In this document: positions 17,093 through 29,100 of the stretch, piece after piece
How the letters are laid out: each line of letters starts with the position of its first letter
Position numbering within the stretch: the stretch's first letter is position 1
Assembly (NCBI GenBank): GCA_029204225.1
Contig: MU831976.1
Location: 1-64,000, forward strand
DNA from: Diphasiastrum complanatum
Lineage: Eukaryota; Streptophyta; Lycopodiopsida; Lycopodiales; Lycopodiaceae
Reading direction: 5' to 3'
DNA: 64,000 nucleotides
Notes under the pieces: model-generated
The model's database searches: none
What the model was told of the DNA's origin: nothing
The model's input: only the letters and a program-made list of their open reading frames with translations
Made by a program: the position numbers and the translations under genes

Positions 17093-18731
17093 TTGAAAAA
17101 TATACTAAGCAATAAATTTCACAACTAGGTCACACTCAACACAAGTTAGTAATATCACCTTCATGCAAAACACTTTCATGATCCACCTAAGTGAAATATT
17201 ACCTAACTTAGGAGACTAAAGTTAAAGAAATAATATAATAATTATAATTACAATCTAAAATAATTCACCACTTTGGCAAATAATTCATAAGCTTTCAAGT
17301 ACAACTATCCTTAGAAACCAATTCTAAGATATGATAATTCATTTAACTAGAATATCTAGGAGAATCATTAAGATATAGAATGATTAAAACTCAACTCTGA
17401 ATATCCCAGATACTCTTTTGAGTTAAATGCTTCTATTTCTGGCACCAAATGCAAGAAAATAGCATTCGTTCATCTTAATAGACTTGTCTGTCTCCTACGA
17501 TAATTGGAGATCCAATTAAATGAAGAACTGTACTCAAGCATCTGCAGACCATACTGTAGTAGAATAGCATCCACTAAAATACATTAAATTCTCCACAAAT
17601 AAAATACTTATCTTGTGAGAATGTATGTAAGGTCCATAGGTTCTCAATTAAAATACTGGAGCAAAAAGATTCAAAACACTGATTCAAACTCTTACTCAAT
17701 TAATAGGTTAAGAATTAATGACAGCTCTGAACACCTTCATGGCTCCCATTGCTAGAGAATAAAACTGCTGCATTTCTAGATCCAAAGGATCACGCCTCCC
17801 AGTTGTCAAGGTACATGCACACAGTCCCCTTCAACCCCACAGTGATTCAGAATAGTTGGATTTTCATGACAACGATAGCAGGTTTTTTACAAGGAAGAGC
17901 CCCATGCTTGCATCTAATCAACCACTAGACTGATTCTGCAATAGTTTTAAGCAAAAAGAAATGACAGGCAAGAATTCAACACTGGTTTCTATCCATAACT
18001 ACAATCTTTTTTTTATTGCACGTCAAGAACCAGAAACTGGTCGAGGTCGACAACTGTTTTTTTCTTTGAGGAATAAAAAATTCCGCTCCCTTCATAATTC
18101 TTGAAGGATGGGATTATTAGAATCTCTCTTCATGAGTTATGTGAATGGATTCACCCTCCCACATGTAATTCCAGGACAACATTACGCTACTCATCCCCTC
18201 AAAGCTTAAAAAAAAACTTTATAGAAAACTCATAGCATGCATGACTATTTGCAATTATTTGCAGTAATCAGTCCATCATCTTTTGCTTTCCTGAAGAATT
18301 TACAATTCTTTGAAAGCAAGAATGGAATCATGCAATTAAGCTTTTTTACATTTCAGGGAAAAGTAAACTTGGGAATTTGATTAAGCCCACATATAGTTAT
18401 GTTTTCAATTCTACTCAATGTAAAGAGAATAATCAACCAATTAGATTTACTCATGTAAATCCCTCTACACCTTTCGGAAGTTTCTCAAATAATAAAAAAA
18501 TGGAAATGAATTTAACACCAATTCTAAGCAACTTTCACAAGATCCAACAAGTAGTGCACTTTACCGCACTTGATAAAAGCTTGCTCCAAACAAGAACTAG
18601 TGGGTTCAAAATCCAATCGATCTTCCAAGAAGTCAGCAGATGTAAATCCAAGTGCTCCAAGCTTCCAATTCGATGTAGAGCTTGCCTTCATCCCATCCAA
18701 GATTGCATCTTAGTCGGGCTTTGATACCAAT
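17093..18731. other. Non-coding stretch, probably old transposon interior
   Basis: AT-rich, with no recognisable frame. Its right end (18716-18730) contains GGCTTTGATACCAA. On the minus strand this is a near-match to a Met-tRNA primer site (TTGGTATCAAAGCC) next to the LTR-like block at 18732. So part of this stretch may be the interior of a minus-strand element. Confidence 0.4.
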
Positions 18732-19259
18732 GTAAAGACCCTAAAGGATTGCCCCTAAGATGAGGATAGGAGAACACAATAAGAGAAACAATGGAGCCAA
18801 ACCGCCCATCCAAACCTAGATCAAACCTGGATCTAGCCCCCAAGCCATGCCATGTGAAGCAAGAGGATAAGAGAGAAACTGGTGACCTAAACCCAATATG
18901 TCGACGGGAGAATCCCCACCTCATTATATAGAGAGTAGAGTCATGTGTATGAAACCATGCAACCCCCATGCAGGTCAGCTATAAATAGATCACATCTCTT
19001 CATGCAGTCCTCCTGCCTATATGTCTCAATTAGAGTGTCTGGGTCCTCTCAAGGTTATTAGTCACAAACCAGCCTTGACATGGAATTAAATCATGGCGTG
19101 ACCAACAATCTTGAATATCGGAGGGCCGGTCTACCATATTAGGACTATTCTAGGTCCTTAACCAAATATGGCCATAACAGCTATCGAATGTGACAGTCCG
19201 CGACAATGTCTCTCGAAACTTCGAGCTCTCACACCTTCCTAATCTCATTTATCCAAAAG
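18732..19259 (+). repeat. LTR-like block with a primer site on its right
   Basis: It begins TGTAAAGACC and ends ...TTTATCCA a few bases before a perfect TGGTATCAGAGC (19260-19271). A + strand gag start follows, so it is read as a 5' LTR. No partner LTR is in the window. A primer-like sequence in the opposite direction also abuts the left end. Confidence 0.55.
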
Positions 19260-19271
19260 TGGTATCAGAGC
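19260..19271 (+). promoter_or_regulatory. Met-tRNA primer binding site
   Basis: Perfect TGGTATCAGAGC, four bases after the presumed LTR end. Confidence 0.85.
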
Positions 19272-19322
19272 GTGTGTTGATTGTCATAACATTTTCAATC
19301 ACTCTCTCTTTTAGGCACATAG

Positions 19323-19438
19323 AGCAATCGTCTGTTGGAATTCAACTCATCAAGAAATTCAATGGCGATGACTTTCACAAAAAAGTCATTATTCCAATGG
19401 ATCCCTCCATCTCATTTTTAAATCCTTCACCCTTATAA
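19323..19438 (+). pseudogene. Truncated copia gag start
   Basis: Part of the 82-codon frame 19190-19438 reads SVGIQLIKKFNGDDFHKKV, which resembles copia gag openings ('LNGDNFHxWK'). It lies about 60 bases after the primer site, as expected. It stops at 19438, and the MITE at 19473 follows, so the rest of the element is missing. Confidence 0.5.
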
Positions 19439-19472
19439 CCAGTTCTATCCAACTCTAGAGTTCCATATCTTA

Positions 19473-19841
19473 GGGCCTCTTTGCATGAACAAAAATTTGG
19501 CCTGTTCTTGAAGTCAAGAACGGGGGTCGGGCTGCAACATATTCTGTTGCATGGGTCGGCCTCTTCAACGACTCTTTCCTCCTCTTGAGTTGGTCGGTCA
19601 GCCTAGAACTCGTCCTCACATGCTCTGCAAAGTATCATAGTGTCTATGGAGTAGATTTTTGGTGATACACCTGTTACAGCAGGTTCATGGTAGTTGGTAG
19701 ACTCGATCAGCAGGTAAGAACGGGTGAAATGCACGAAGATGAAAGGTGCTAACATGTGAAGCAGATTTATGAGAACCAGTGGTGTGATCCAAGGATGAGA
19801 TTACATCAGAATGGGTAACGGGTTTACATGTGAAGAGGCCC
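19473..19841. mobile_element. Tourist-like (PIF/Harbinger) MITE
   Basis: The ends form an inverted repeat: GGGCCTCTTTGCATG (19473-19487) against CATGTGAAGAGGCCC (19827-19841), 13 of 15 positions complementary. They are flanked by TTA (19470-19472) and TTA (19842-19844). A TTA/TAA duplication and GGGCCT-type ends are hallmarks of Tourist elements mobilised by PIF/Harbinger transposase. It is 369 bp with no coding capacity and lies about 350 bp upstream of the RIK start codon. Confidence 0.72.
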
Positions 19842-19844
19842 TTA

Positions 19845-20191
19845 GACACACTTGTTCACCGTTAGCGCGGGGTCTTTTGGATGCTTGTGGGTGCACGTAA
19901 AGGCTTTTGGAAATGGTCCTTAGAGGCAAGGCCCAAAAAGGGATCTTCCTTGTATCCCTTGATATTTTGCTCTCTGATCTTTCTCTTCGTTGTTTTTCTG
20001 CTCCTCCTTGCCGCCATCGCCATCGCCATCGCCATCGCATCGCCTTTTATGTATAAGCATTCGAGGTTTGTTGGAGTTTCCTTCTTCTGTTTCTGGGATC
20101 TGAAGGCCGACTGCGAGGCTAGTGTTCAATGACATGAGCCTGTCTGTGTTGATGGCATCTTAGGGTTTAGAAAAGGAACAGCAGAGCGATC
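19845..20191 (+). promoter_or_regulatory. RIK proximal promoter and 5' UTR with upstream ORFs
   Basis: Pyrimidine-rich leader before the RIK ATG; no clear TATA box seen. A (GCCATC)n hexamer run lies at about 20011-20040. Upstream ATGs open an 83-codon frame (19881-20132), whose middle is a hydrophobic Ala-Ile run made by the hexamer, and a 9-codon frame (20135-20164). If transcription starts upstream of them they could damp RIK translation. The transcription start is unknown. Confidence 0.45.
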
Positions 20192-23100
20192 ATGGGCGAG
20201 GACGCGGCATCTGTGACGCGACAAAGGTTTTCAGCTCAGTTTTCCTGTCCCTTCTTGGCTTGCGCTGCTTAATTTGTTGTTGTCCTTTAAAGCTTGATCT
20301 TATGACCATCCAGAAGAAACTCTTAGAATACTCGCATTAGGGTTTACTCGCAGTATTAGGATTTTCCACGCACTGATGCGTATGATGAGAGGCCATATCA
20401 GGGCCGATGCGGAACCAATCCAATCTTTATGAACTCCGTCTAGGTGTCAGTGGACACCGCAAATCACATGATGGAACTCATACTTTACTTGCTTGTAACA
20501 TAGCAGGAACCTCCAGCCTATAGATCTGGTCGAGTTTTTCCTTTTGTTCAACCTTTTCGACAAAACTAAATCCTGATTTATTGAGGTTTTCAGGATACCT
20601 TGCAAAAAAACCATGATTGCAAGCGAGCTGCGATGTCAGACTTTGACAGTTCGTAACATCATGAACTTGATTGAGGGGGTCTATGTTGCACAGAGCACTT
20701 ACTTGACACGGACCATACTGTTTCCAGGGCCGTTTGGTGGCTTATTTGTAACCTAACTTCAACTAAGAAACCTAGGTAGTTTACTTCAGCAAGTTCCCCT
20801 ACTCTTGAGATTCTTTCCGGAAATATTCTTAAAACTGACTATATTTTCTAGGGTACGAATTCATGCCGCATTATTAGTAGGGCAAGTTACCGACATATAG
20901 AATTCAGGCCTCCTTAGGTTAAAAAAGTTACTGCCAACTTAGCTTGTCTTAAAGTGGTGGTTTTTTCAGCTTTTAGATTTAAATATTGAAAGTTCTCTTT
21001 CTTTCATATGCCCATCTGAATCGTTCACATTTATCTTAGATCTTGTTATCTGAAAGACAATCAGCAAGATCATTTTCTTGCAAAATGGGAAAAACCAAGC
21101 TGTTCTTCTATTCATTTTAGAGAGCACAGAAAGTATGATACTTTCATCTCTCACTAGCATTTCATTATTCCTTCTCTAGGACACTCTTTTTAGAATGTCT
21201 CATAGAACAATGATGTGCACCTATAGGATTCAAACCACCACATATCCTTTTTCAGTAAATTATTTATTGTTCTAGTACAGTAATTAAGGCTGAACATTGA
21301 ATTTAATGGCAAGGATATTAGGATGCCATGTACATGAAGAACATCATGTGACAGGCATGTGACATTGGGCAAAAAGTAAGCAAATCTCCACCTTTTATGT
21401 AATATTGTTGAGAATTCCAATGCCATTTTGGTATTTGACTAGGCTTGACTTCGTTCGAGCCAATGTTTCACTGAAATGCGTTTCATTCATTGAAACTCTG
21501 TTTCGAAAAGTCCGATTTAAATGAACCGTTCAAATCATTTTAAAATCAGAGCAAAAAAAAAAAACTTGATAATGTGTGTGTGAAAGTATGGCATATAAGA
21601 CTTAAATCAGAACTCAGTAGGGAATAGTAGAATTATGAATACCTTGTGCATGTGCATTGTGTGATGTATCTCAATGTCTCATTGAGTCTTGAGTCATTCA
21701 AGTGTGTCGATCACCAATTGTTTATATTGTCATTGTATAGAGCTATAATCACTGTCTAGACACTTAAACAACACTTGGTTTTCCTTCAACAAAAGGCTAG
21801 GAATAAAACAAGCAAAAAAAAAAGGCTATTCGAAAAGGTCCACGAAACATTGTTTCGAGCATTGTGCATAACTAGATTTTCTTGAACTCCGGTTATCAAT
21901 TTTCTCAGGTGTCTTCTCAATCATTTCTATACTTACCTTCATCAGCATGATATGTTTACTCTTTGTGCATTTTCTAGGAAAAAACGTAAGTGGGATCAGC
22001 CAGCAGAAGCTGTGCCTGCGGCTTTGACGCTTCCAACCATGCTCCCATTCAATGCTGTCAGTGGGCTTGCAGCCATGGGATTTCCAGGGATGTTCGCTCC
22101 TGTTGGCATGTTCCCTACTTTAGCTGCGACAGCAGCACTTCCATCCACTGCACAAGCCGCCCCAGTTTTAGCAGCTGTTCAACAGCAAAATGCTGCGGCA
22201 ATTGTTCAAAAAATCAACCAGGTAGTTTCCAGCTCTTAAGCAACATGGAGGTCTTGTTTCCAGCATGTTGTTTTGAATGTTTTCAATTTTATGCTGTGCT
22301 TGTCGTAACATCTTGATCACATTGATATTATTAATGCTGACTTCTCTGACATCAATGGTTTTCATTGCTTGATGATATTTGATTTTTTCAAGTCTATGAA
22401 AACATTTATGTCGGCCCAAAAAATGATAGCTATTCATATTTTGCATTAGATGTTCTTATACAATGTCTTGGCAGCATTTTTTAAGCATCGCTATGAAATC
22501 ATTGTTACTTCAGTTATTTGGATATGGTAAATGATTTTTGATGAAAATTTATTGGCAATTGTTGTGCGAAATGGTAGGGTGACGTTCTTGGAATTTTAAA
22601 AGGGATGGTGGATGGTTGGTAGAAATTGTCAATTGGAATTGCTAGTTTGTTTGCATTATCTCACTCTCATCCCAAAGCACTACTCACAGTTCATAATTGC
22701 TTGAAGTTTGGCATTCTGAATATAAAATGCGTTGCAACTAAAAACTTCTCATTGAAGATTTGATAATTGTATTTCTTTGGAATTTCTACATCGACATTAA
22801 TATCTATTCAAGGAAAGTTGGATGGCCAAAGGAGGGCGGACAAATGTTATTCAAAGTTTGTTTCACATTAAATGCCCATGGAAGAGCACCTGTTTACATA
22901 TTGTTGTGTTGAAGCGATTTATCTGTATGAGCATGTGTTATCACCTTAAATCGTTTTTTTAATATTGTCATCATTCATGCGACAATTAGCATTTATGCAC
23001 ATTTGTTGGCATTATTAGTGCTATGTATTTTTGCAATAGTCATTATCAGAATGTAACATGGTCGACATGGTATGGATGTTGCTAAAGGGTCAATGTGACT

Positions 23101-26100
23101 ATTATACATTCTTTAGAGTGGTCGAGATTCGAGAGGGAAAAATGCATAAGGTGACCATAGTTTCATTGAAAATCATTTCATTCAGTGAAACGGTATATTT
23201 GAAAGAACCGTTTAAAACGGATTGTCAATGAATGAAATGAATTTATAAATTTAAAAAAAGATTGTTTTCTGATTCTTTTTCAAGTTTTAAACAATTATAT
23301 TTCTGTGTTAGTTCTGCTCTTGTTCTTGTGTGTTGGAATTGTGTGTAGGGAGATGGTAAAGAGAGTGTGAGAGGGAGAGTACTACGAAGTGAATGTAGTG
23401 GTAGTTCTAAGATAAGTTTAGTACTTCGATTAGTGTGTTTTGGCCACAATAGGAGGCTAGAAATAAAATCCCCAAAGAAACCCCTAAAAACGTTTTGCTT
23501 TTCCCATTTCGAACCATCAATGTATGTACTATGTAGTATGAACTATGGATCATGACAATAGGTATTAGAATTAGGTGGCACTAGGGAGTTTCGACTCTAA
23601 AGTTAGGTAGGATTCAAGATTGATTGTTGATTAATCATAATCTACATTGCCTAAACACTAAAATAGCACTACTTTTTGCCAGAATAGAAGGCTAGAAATA
23701 AAAGGCTCCCCTAAAAAAAAAACCCCCTTAAAAATTGTTTCGATGATTCTTTCCCATGCAACCATCAATGTATGTACTATGTAGTGTGGATCATGACAAT
23801 AGGTGTTAGGTGGGACTCGGGAGTTTCGACGCTTGAGTTAACATTCAAGATTGATCATTGATTAACTATAATTGACATTGTCTAAACATTAACAAAGCAC
23901 TTTCTTTTGCCATAATAGAAGGCTAGAAATAATCCCTAAAAAGAAAACCCTAGAGTTGTTTTGTCGTTTCTCTTTTGGGGTTGCCTTTTTCAAACCCGTT
24001 TCAAAATTTGAAAAGGTCCATGAAACATTGGATGTGATAGTAGAAAGGAGTAGTTGAATTAAGCTTATTTTAGGCAATGGCTTCTTGAATAGGCTTGTGC
24101 ATGGTCTGGATTGGGAGTGGGTCAAGAACGAAATCAATTTGAAATCAGTATGCATGTTTTTTTTGGGAATTGAGCTACCAACTTTTAGGCATGTAAAATA
24201 TCCAAGCTGATGCTACTGAACACTTCGATCCCACAATGTCACAACACATGGTTGTGTTGGCACACATGTTAGGAAACAACTATATTGATTAAATGGCAAA
24301 GTACAATGCAAGTGTTGGACTCACATGATCCAGTTCATAGTGTTAGTCGAGGAAGTTAAGAAGAGATCCTAAGAAAATTGTTGCTATTTTTGTGTGGCTT
24401 GTGCCAGTCGATGTTTAAGCATTGAGGTCTTTTCTTGAATTGATTGGTTCTTACAAAGAGATTGGAAATGGTACTCCAAGATATCTATATGTTGCAAAAG
24501 AATAAAATGGGGGGTTGAACGAATGTATATAGCAAAGCTTCGATCAGTTGAATTAACTTGTGGCTGAACGTGTCACTCCCAAGATTGTGGACCCTCAAAG
24601 ATATTATATTTTAGATATGGTTGCGAGTGATTGTTGTGGGGTATTGTTTTGATGTAGGAGTAAAGGTTGTAGCCTTCAAGAGCAAGGAGCTGTTAGAATA
24701 ATAAATGTAAATGATGTAGAAGCCATAGGTTACTATGACCCAAAAGGTCGAGATCTCTGTAACCATGGTCATTTATATTTTAGGGCCAAGTTAGTATGAA
24801 ACTAACTTGTAGGGACTCGTGGGTCCACTAGGGGCCTATACATGTGAATTAAGTACCTAACTTGTTATTTGGGGTACTTAATTATTTTATGTAACTTATG
24901 GTAGCTAGATAGCCATTAGTCAAGTTATTGGACAGCCAACAGTCATGAAGGTAGATAGCCATCTTGGACTACTTATATGTAGCCATTCATTTGTATGAGA
25001 CACACTTTTGTTAAGCAATCTACTGTTCATATTGGCTGTCCACAAGTTTCTACAAGAGGGTCATCTAACCATCTCTCTCTTCTCTTTGAGAATACTTTGT
25101 GTTAATGAATGGTCTTGATTCTCGAGTATGAGAGCCATTTTTCAGAATTGATTGCTTGCTGGAGGGCACCCAATAGGCAGCCACATTTCTCCTCTTTTGG
25201 TCCATAAAAATCAAATTTTTTCTAATTTTTGTGGAGAGAGAATTGTTCGGCTTCTTCTTGTTCTTTGTGCAGGAAATTGCAGGGAAAAGCTTGGAACCTC
25301 CACTCATTTGGGAGCCAGCAGTAGGGCACCCATGCTCAACTAGTTTTCATGTGATTGAAATCAGATTACATGCTTCAAATTTCAAATTTTCTTCTTGGAG
25401 GAGGGCGCCCATCTACCTTGAATACAAATGTGTTTTTGACACATTTTTAGTGGTTGAAATTTTTCTGTTTTTGAGCCTGGAAGAAGGTCCTACCATCTGC
25501 TCCATTAGCACATTGAGTGCACACCATGTTACCACAAAAGTTCTGGTTGTGGTTTTGGCTTCATTGGAAGCCTGCATATTAGTTAGTATTCTGTTATTTC
25601 AGCAGAATACAGCCACCTATATCTTCTTGTGAATGAGCTATTGCATGCACCAATCGAGACGGGCCTGAAGTTAAGTAATCAAGGTGGTGGTGAACCATTT
25701 GATACTACACTATATTGTCAAGCGGTTGGAAGTCTCATTTACTTATGCAACTCAAGACCAGACATATCTTATAGTGTTTCCCTCATGAGTCAATTCATGC
25801 ATGCTCCGTTGACATCACATTGGAAAGCAAGGAAGTAAAACACTTGGTCTGTTTTATCCTTCTAGTGATGATGCATGTTTGGCTGGTTTTTGTGACTCGG
25901 ATTGGGGTGGAGATCAAGACACTAGATGCTCTACTAGTGGTCATTGCTGCAGTTTCTTGGTTAAGCAAGAAGCAGCCCACCGTTGCTACATCCTCAAGTG
26001 AAGCAGAATATAGAGCAACGTTTTCAGCCACTACGGAGTGTATGTGGCTGAGACAATTATTTGTCGATATGAAGCATGGGCAGCCCTCAACTACTCTCCT

Positions 26101-29100
26101 ATTTACGGATAGTCAAAGTGCTATTGCCATTGCACGAAATCCAGTATTTCATGCAAGAACAAAGCATATCGAGATCCACTATCACTTTGTTCGGGAGAAG
26201 CTTCATAATGGCGACCACGCTTGAATATTGTCCCACGGAGGATAATATTGCAGATGTGTTCACTAAGGCATTGCCTAGAGTTCGATTTAAAGCTCTTTGT
26301 GAAGCTTTAAATTTAAAGCAACATGCTGATTTTCTTACTTAGTGAATACATGTCATTTTCATTTAAGGAGGGTGTTAGAATAATAAATGTAAATGATGTA
26401 GAAGCCATAGGTTACTATGACCCAAAAGGTCGAGATCTGTGTAACCATGGTCATTTATATTTTAGGCCCAAGTTAGTATGAAACTAACTTGTAGGGACTC
26501 GTGGGTCCACTAGGGGCCTATACATGTGAATTAAGTACCTAACTTGTTATTTGGGGTAATTATTTTATGTAACTTATGGTAGCTAGATAGCCATTAGTCA
26601 AGTTATTGGACAGCCAACAGTCATGAAGGTAGATAGCCATCTTGGACTACTTATATGTAGCCATTCATTTGTATGAGACACACTTTTGTTAAGCAATCTA
26701 CTGTTCATATTGGCTGTCCACAAGTTTCTACAAGAGGGTCATCTAACCATCTCTCTCTTCTCTTTGAGAATACTTTGTGTTTATGAATAGTCTTGATTCT
26801 GGATTCTTACAGGAGCTTAGTTCTGCTCAAAAAAATTATCCAACTTGTGAAAAGAGTTACATGCCATGGTCTACGTGTAAGCATGGAAGCATTGTTTATA
26901 TGGATTTGAGTTTTATGTATATACATATCACTATATATTGGAACACAGTGCTAATGTGATACCTACTCTTTTTTGACAACAAGGGAGATGAGAGACTACA
27001 TAGAGGATACAGACATTTCGTTGTTCATGAAGATCCCTGAGAGTCAGGAAAGAGATTTATTGATTTCAGTTTCATATGGGAGTCAATTGACTGTGAGGGG
27101 ATGAGGTCAATGGGTGGCAGAGAATTAGGTGGTGTACCATGCTTTTTGATAACCATCACTTAAAGTCGTGGGACGAGACAAGCATTATAGATTGAGATTT
27201 TGGGACAAGATGTTGGTCTAGAGAGCATAGTGACCAGGGAATGTGGCCTTTTAGACGTGCCACGTGTTCCCAGCGTGCTCGGGAATGTGCTCAGGAATGT
27301 GACCAGGGAACTCGCTCATTCCAAAGGGATGGGAATATGAACGGGAACGTGTTCCCTGGTCACAGTTTTTGCAAAGGGTCAAAAACAAGATAAATGAAGG
27401 AGTAACGTGTTTGCTGGTCACAGTTTCTGCTAAGACCTAAAAACAAGATAAATGAATGAGGAAACCAAAAAACTCAGAGGTTTTTTACTTACAACGAGGC
27501 ACCTAACAAGTGCCTAAGCTTTCCAACTTTATTGTTATGAAGTGGTCTAGTATCGATGTCTACATCCTGATTGCAAGTGTCGCAGTACTAGAGCTGCATC
27601 TCGCTCCTATGCACTTTCTCTTAAGTAGAATGGTGAATCATCTTAATATGCTTTCCCTTACGTGATGCACTAGCCTGAATGTTATCAAGTAGTCACTTAA
27701 CCAAATAGCCTCCCGGGCAGCTTTCGTAGTTGCATTATATATTTAATTACAAAGTCTAATTTTCTGGGAAAATTATTGAACTGAAGGGACATTTTACTGC
27801 AAATTGAAACAATGATCTTAGCCTTTTACTTTGCATTCATTTCTGGTCCACTTTGATGATGAAAACCTTGGATTTTAAATAAAAGTGCATTGTGGGAAAA
27901 AGGCAGAATCTAGCAAAAGATGTGGAACAAGAGAGAGGATACAAAAATGAAACTTGCAGAATCTTTGAACAGCTTCGAACCTTGTATTTATTGACAATGA
28001 TCATGAGCTTAATGCATTAGTATGAAAGCATAGTATCTCTCAAAAACTCCCCTTGCACCCTGGGGCCTGTAAATTTTCACAAAGGTTGAAACTTGATGCA
28101 CTACCCTTTTTGGATCCAAGCCGTATGGCTGTTAGCTGTACATGCTTTTGTCTCCCTTAAGAAAGATTTTTGTAGACCTAGATATCTTGTTACAGTTGCA
28201 ACCACATATATGGCTTCATGAAATCAAGGAAAGAGAATGAAAGTGTGGAACAACTACAGCAATCCAACAAAATGAGTAGGAATAATGAAAATGATCGCTT
28301 TGCATGTGGTTTTACTGGGAACATTGCTTCATTTAGACTTTCTACCATAAGACCGTAAACACAACTAGAGAAAAGTTAGCAGAGGCCTATTTTTAACGTC
28401 AGCCCTGCTCTATTATTTGTAAAGGTTCTCTGTATTCATTCTTGATGGAGTGGAAATAGCAAGCATTTGAAACTTGAGCATAGCCATCTAGACATCTCTT
28501 CATATCTGCAAAGAATGTCCAAGTAGTCTCCTTAAGTGGCCTTCTGTTTAATTGAATTGAGCAGTTGATAAGCTGTCAATGTTTATGTTGAAGCTGATCC
28601 TGAAGGATGGTGGTTGATAGAAGAGAAGCAACTGTTTGCTAGAAGGTGTGACCATAAGCCTCATGGGGTGTACCGTGTGAGCACAGGCCGTCAAGTTGAC
28701 ATGATGATTCGAATTCGAATTTATATGTGCAATGACTGACTGGTGACGTTAGAATTATATTATGATGAATGCTTTTTGTAGGGAAAGGATGGTCATTTCA
28801 TTCATGGTTATAAGCACAAGTTGATGGGTGCTACTAGTAAATTGTTGCTCCTCATGGTTGTCATGGAGTTTTCAGTATTATTGCTGATTAAAGTTCAGTC
28901 TGGGTTTTGGTCGCATTATTCAGAAAAATGGCAATCAATTGCAGTTGAAGACTGAGAATTTCATTTTCTGATTTTCTTTTAATTGCAGGATCTAAAAGGG
29001 ATCATTGCACAGCCAAAAATACAAGATGAATTAATTGCCCGTGAGATAGTTATAAATGATGCAGAGCCTGGGATTCGCTATAAGCTCACTAAACGACAAA

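Larger units (their letters stand above)
24691..26811 (+). mobile_element. Copia D: internally deleted element inside a gypsy remnant in RIK intron 2
   Basis: Two LTRs start TGTTAGAATAATAAATG (24691 and 26373). A perfect 5-bp duplication GGAGC flanks it (24686-24690 and 26812-26816). The 3' LTR ends ...CTTACA; the last 11 bases are missing from the 5' LTR, which adjoins a degraded primer site. The interior keeps only the end of RT and RNase H. It has the same strand as RIK. Confidence 0.9.
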
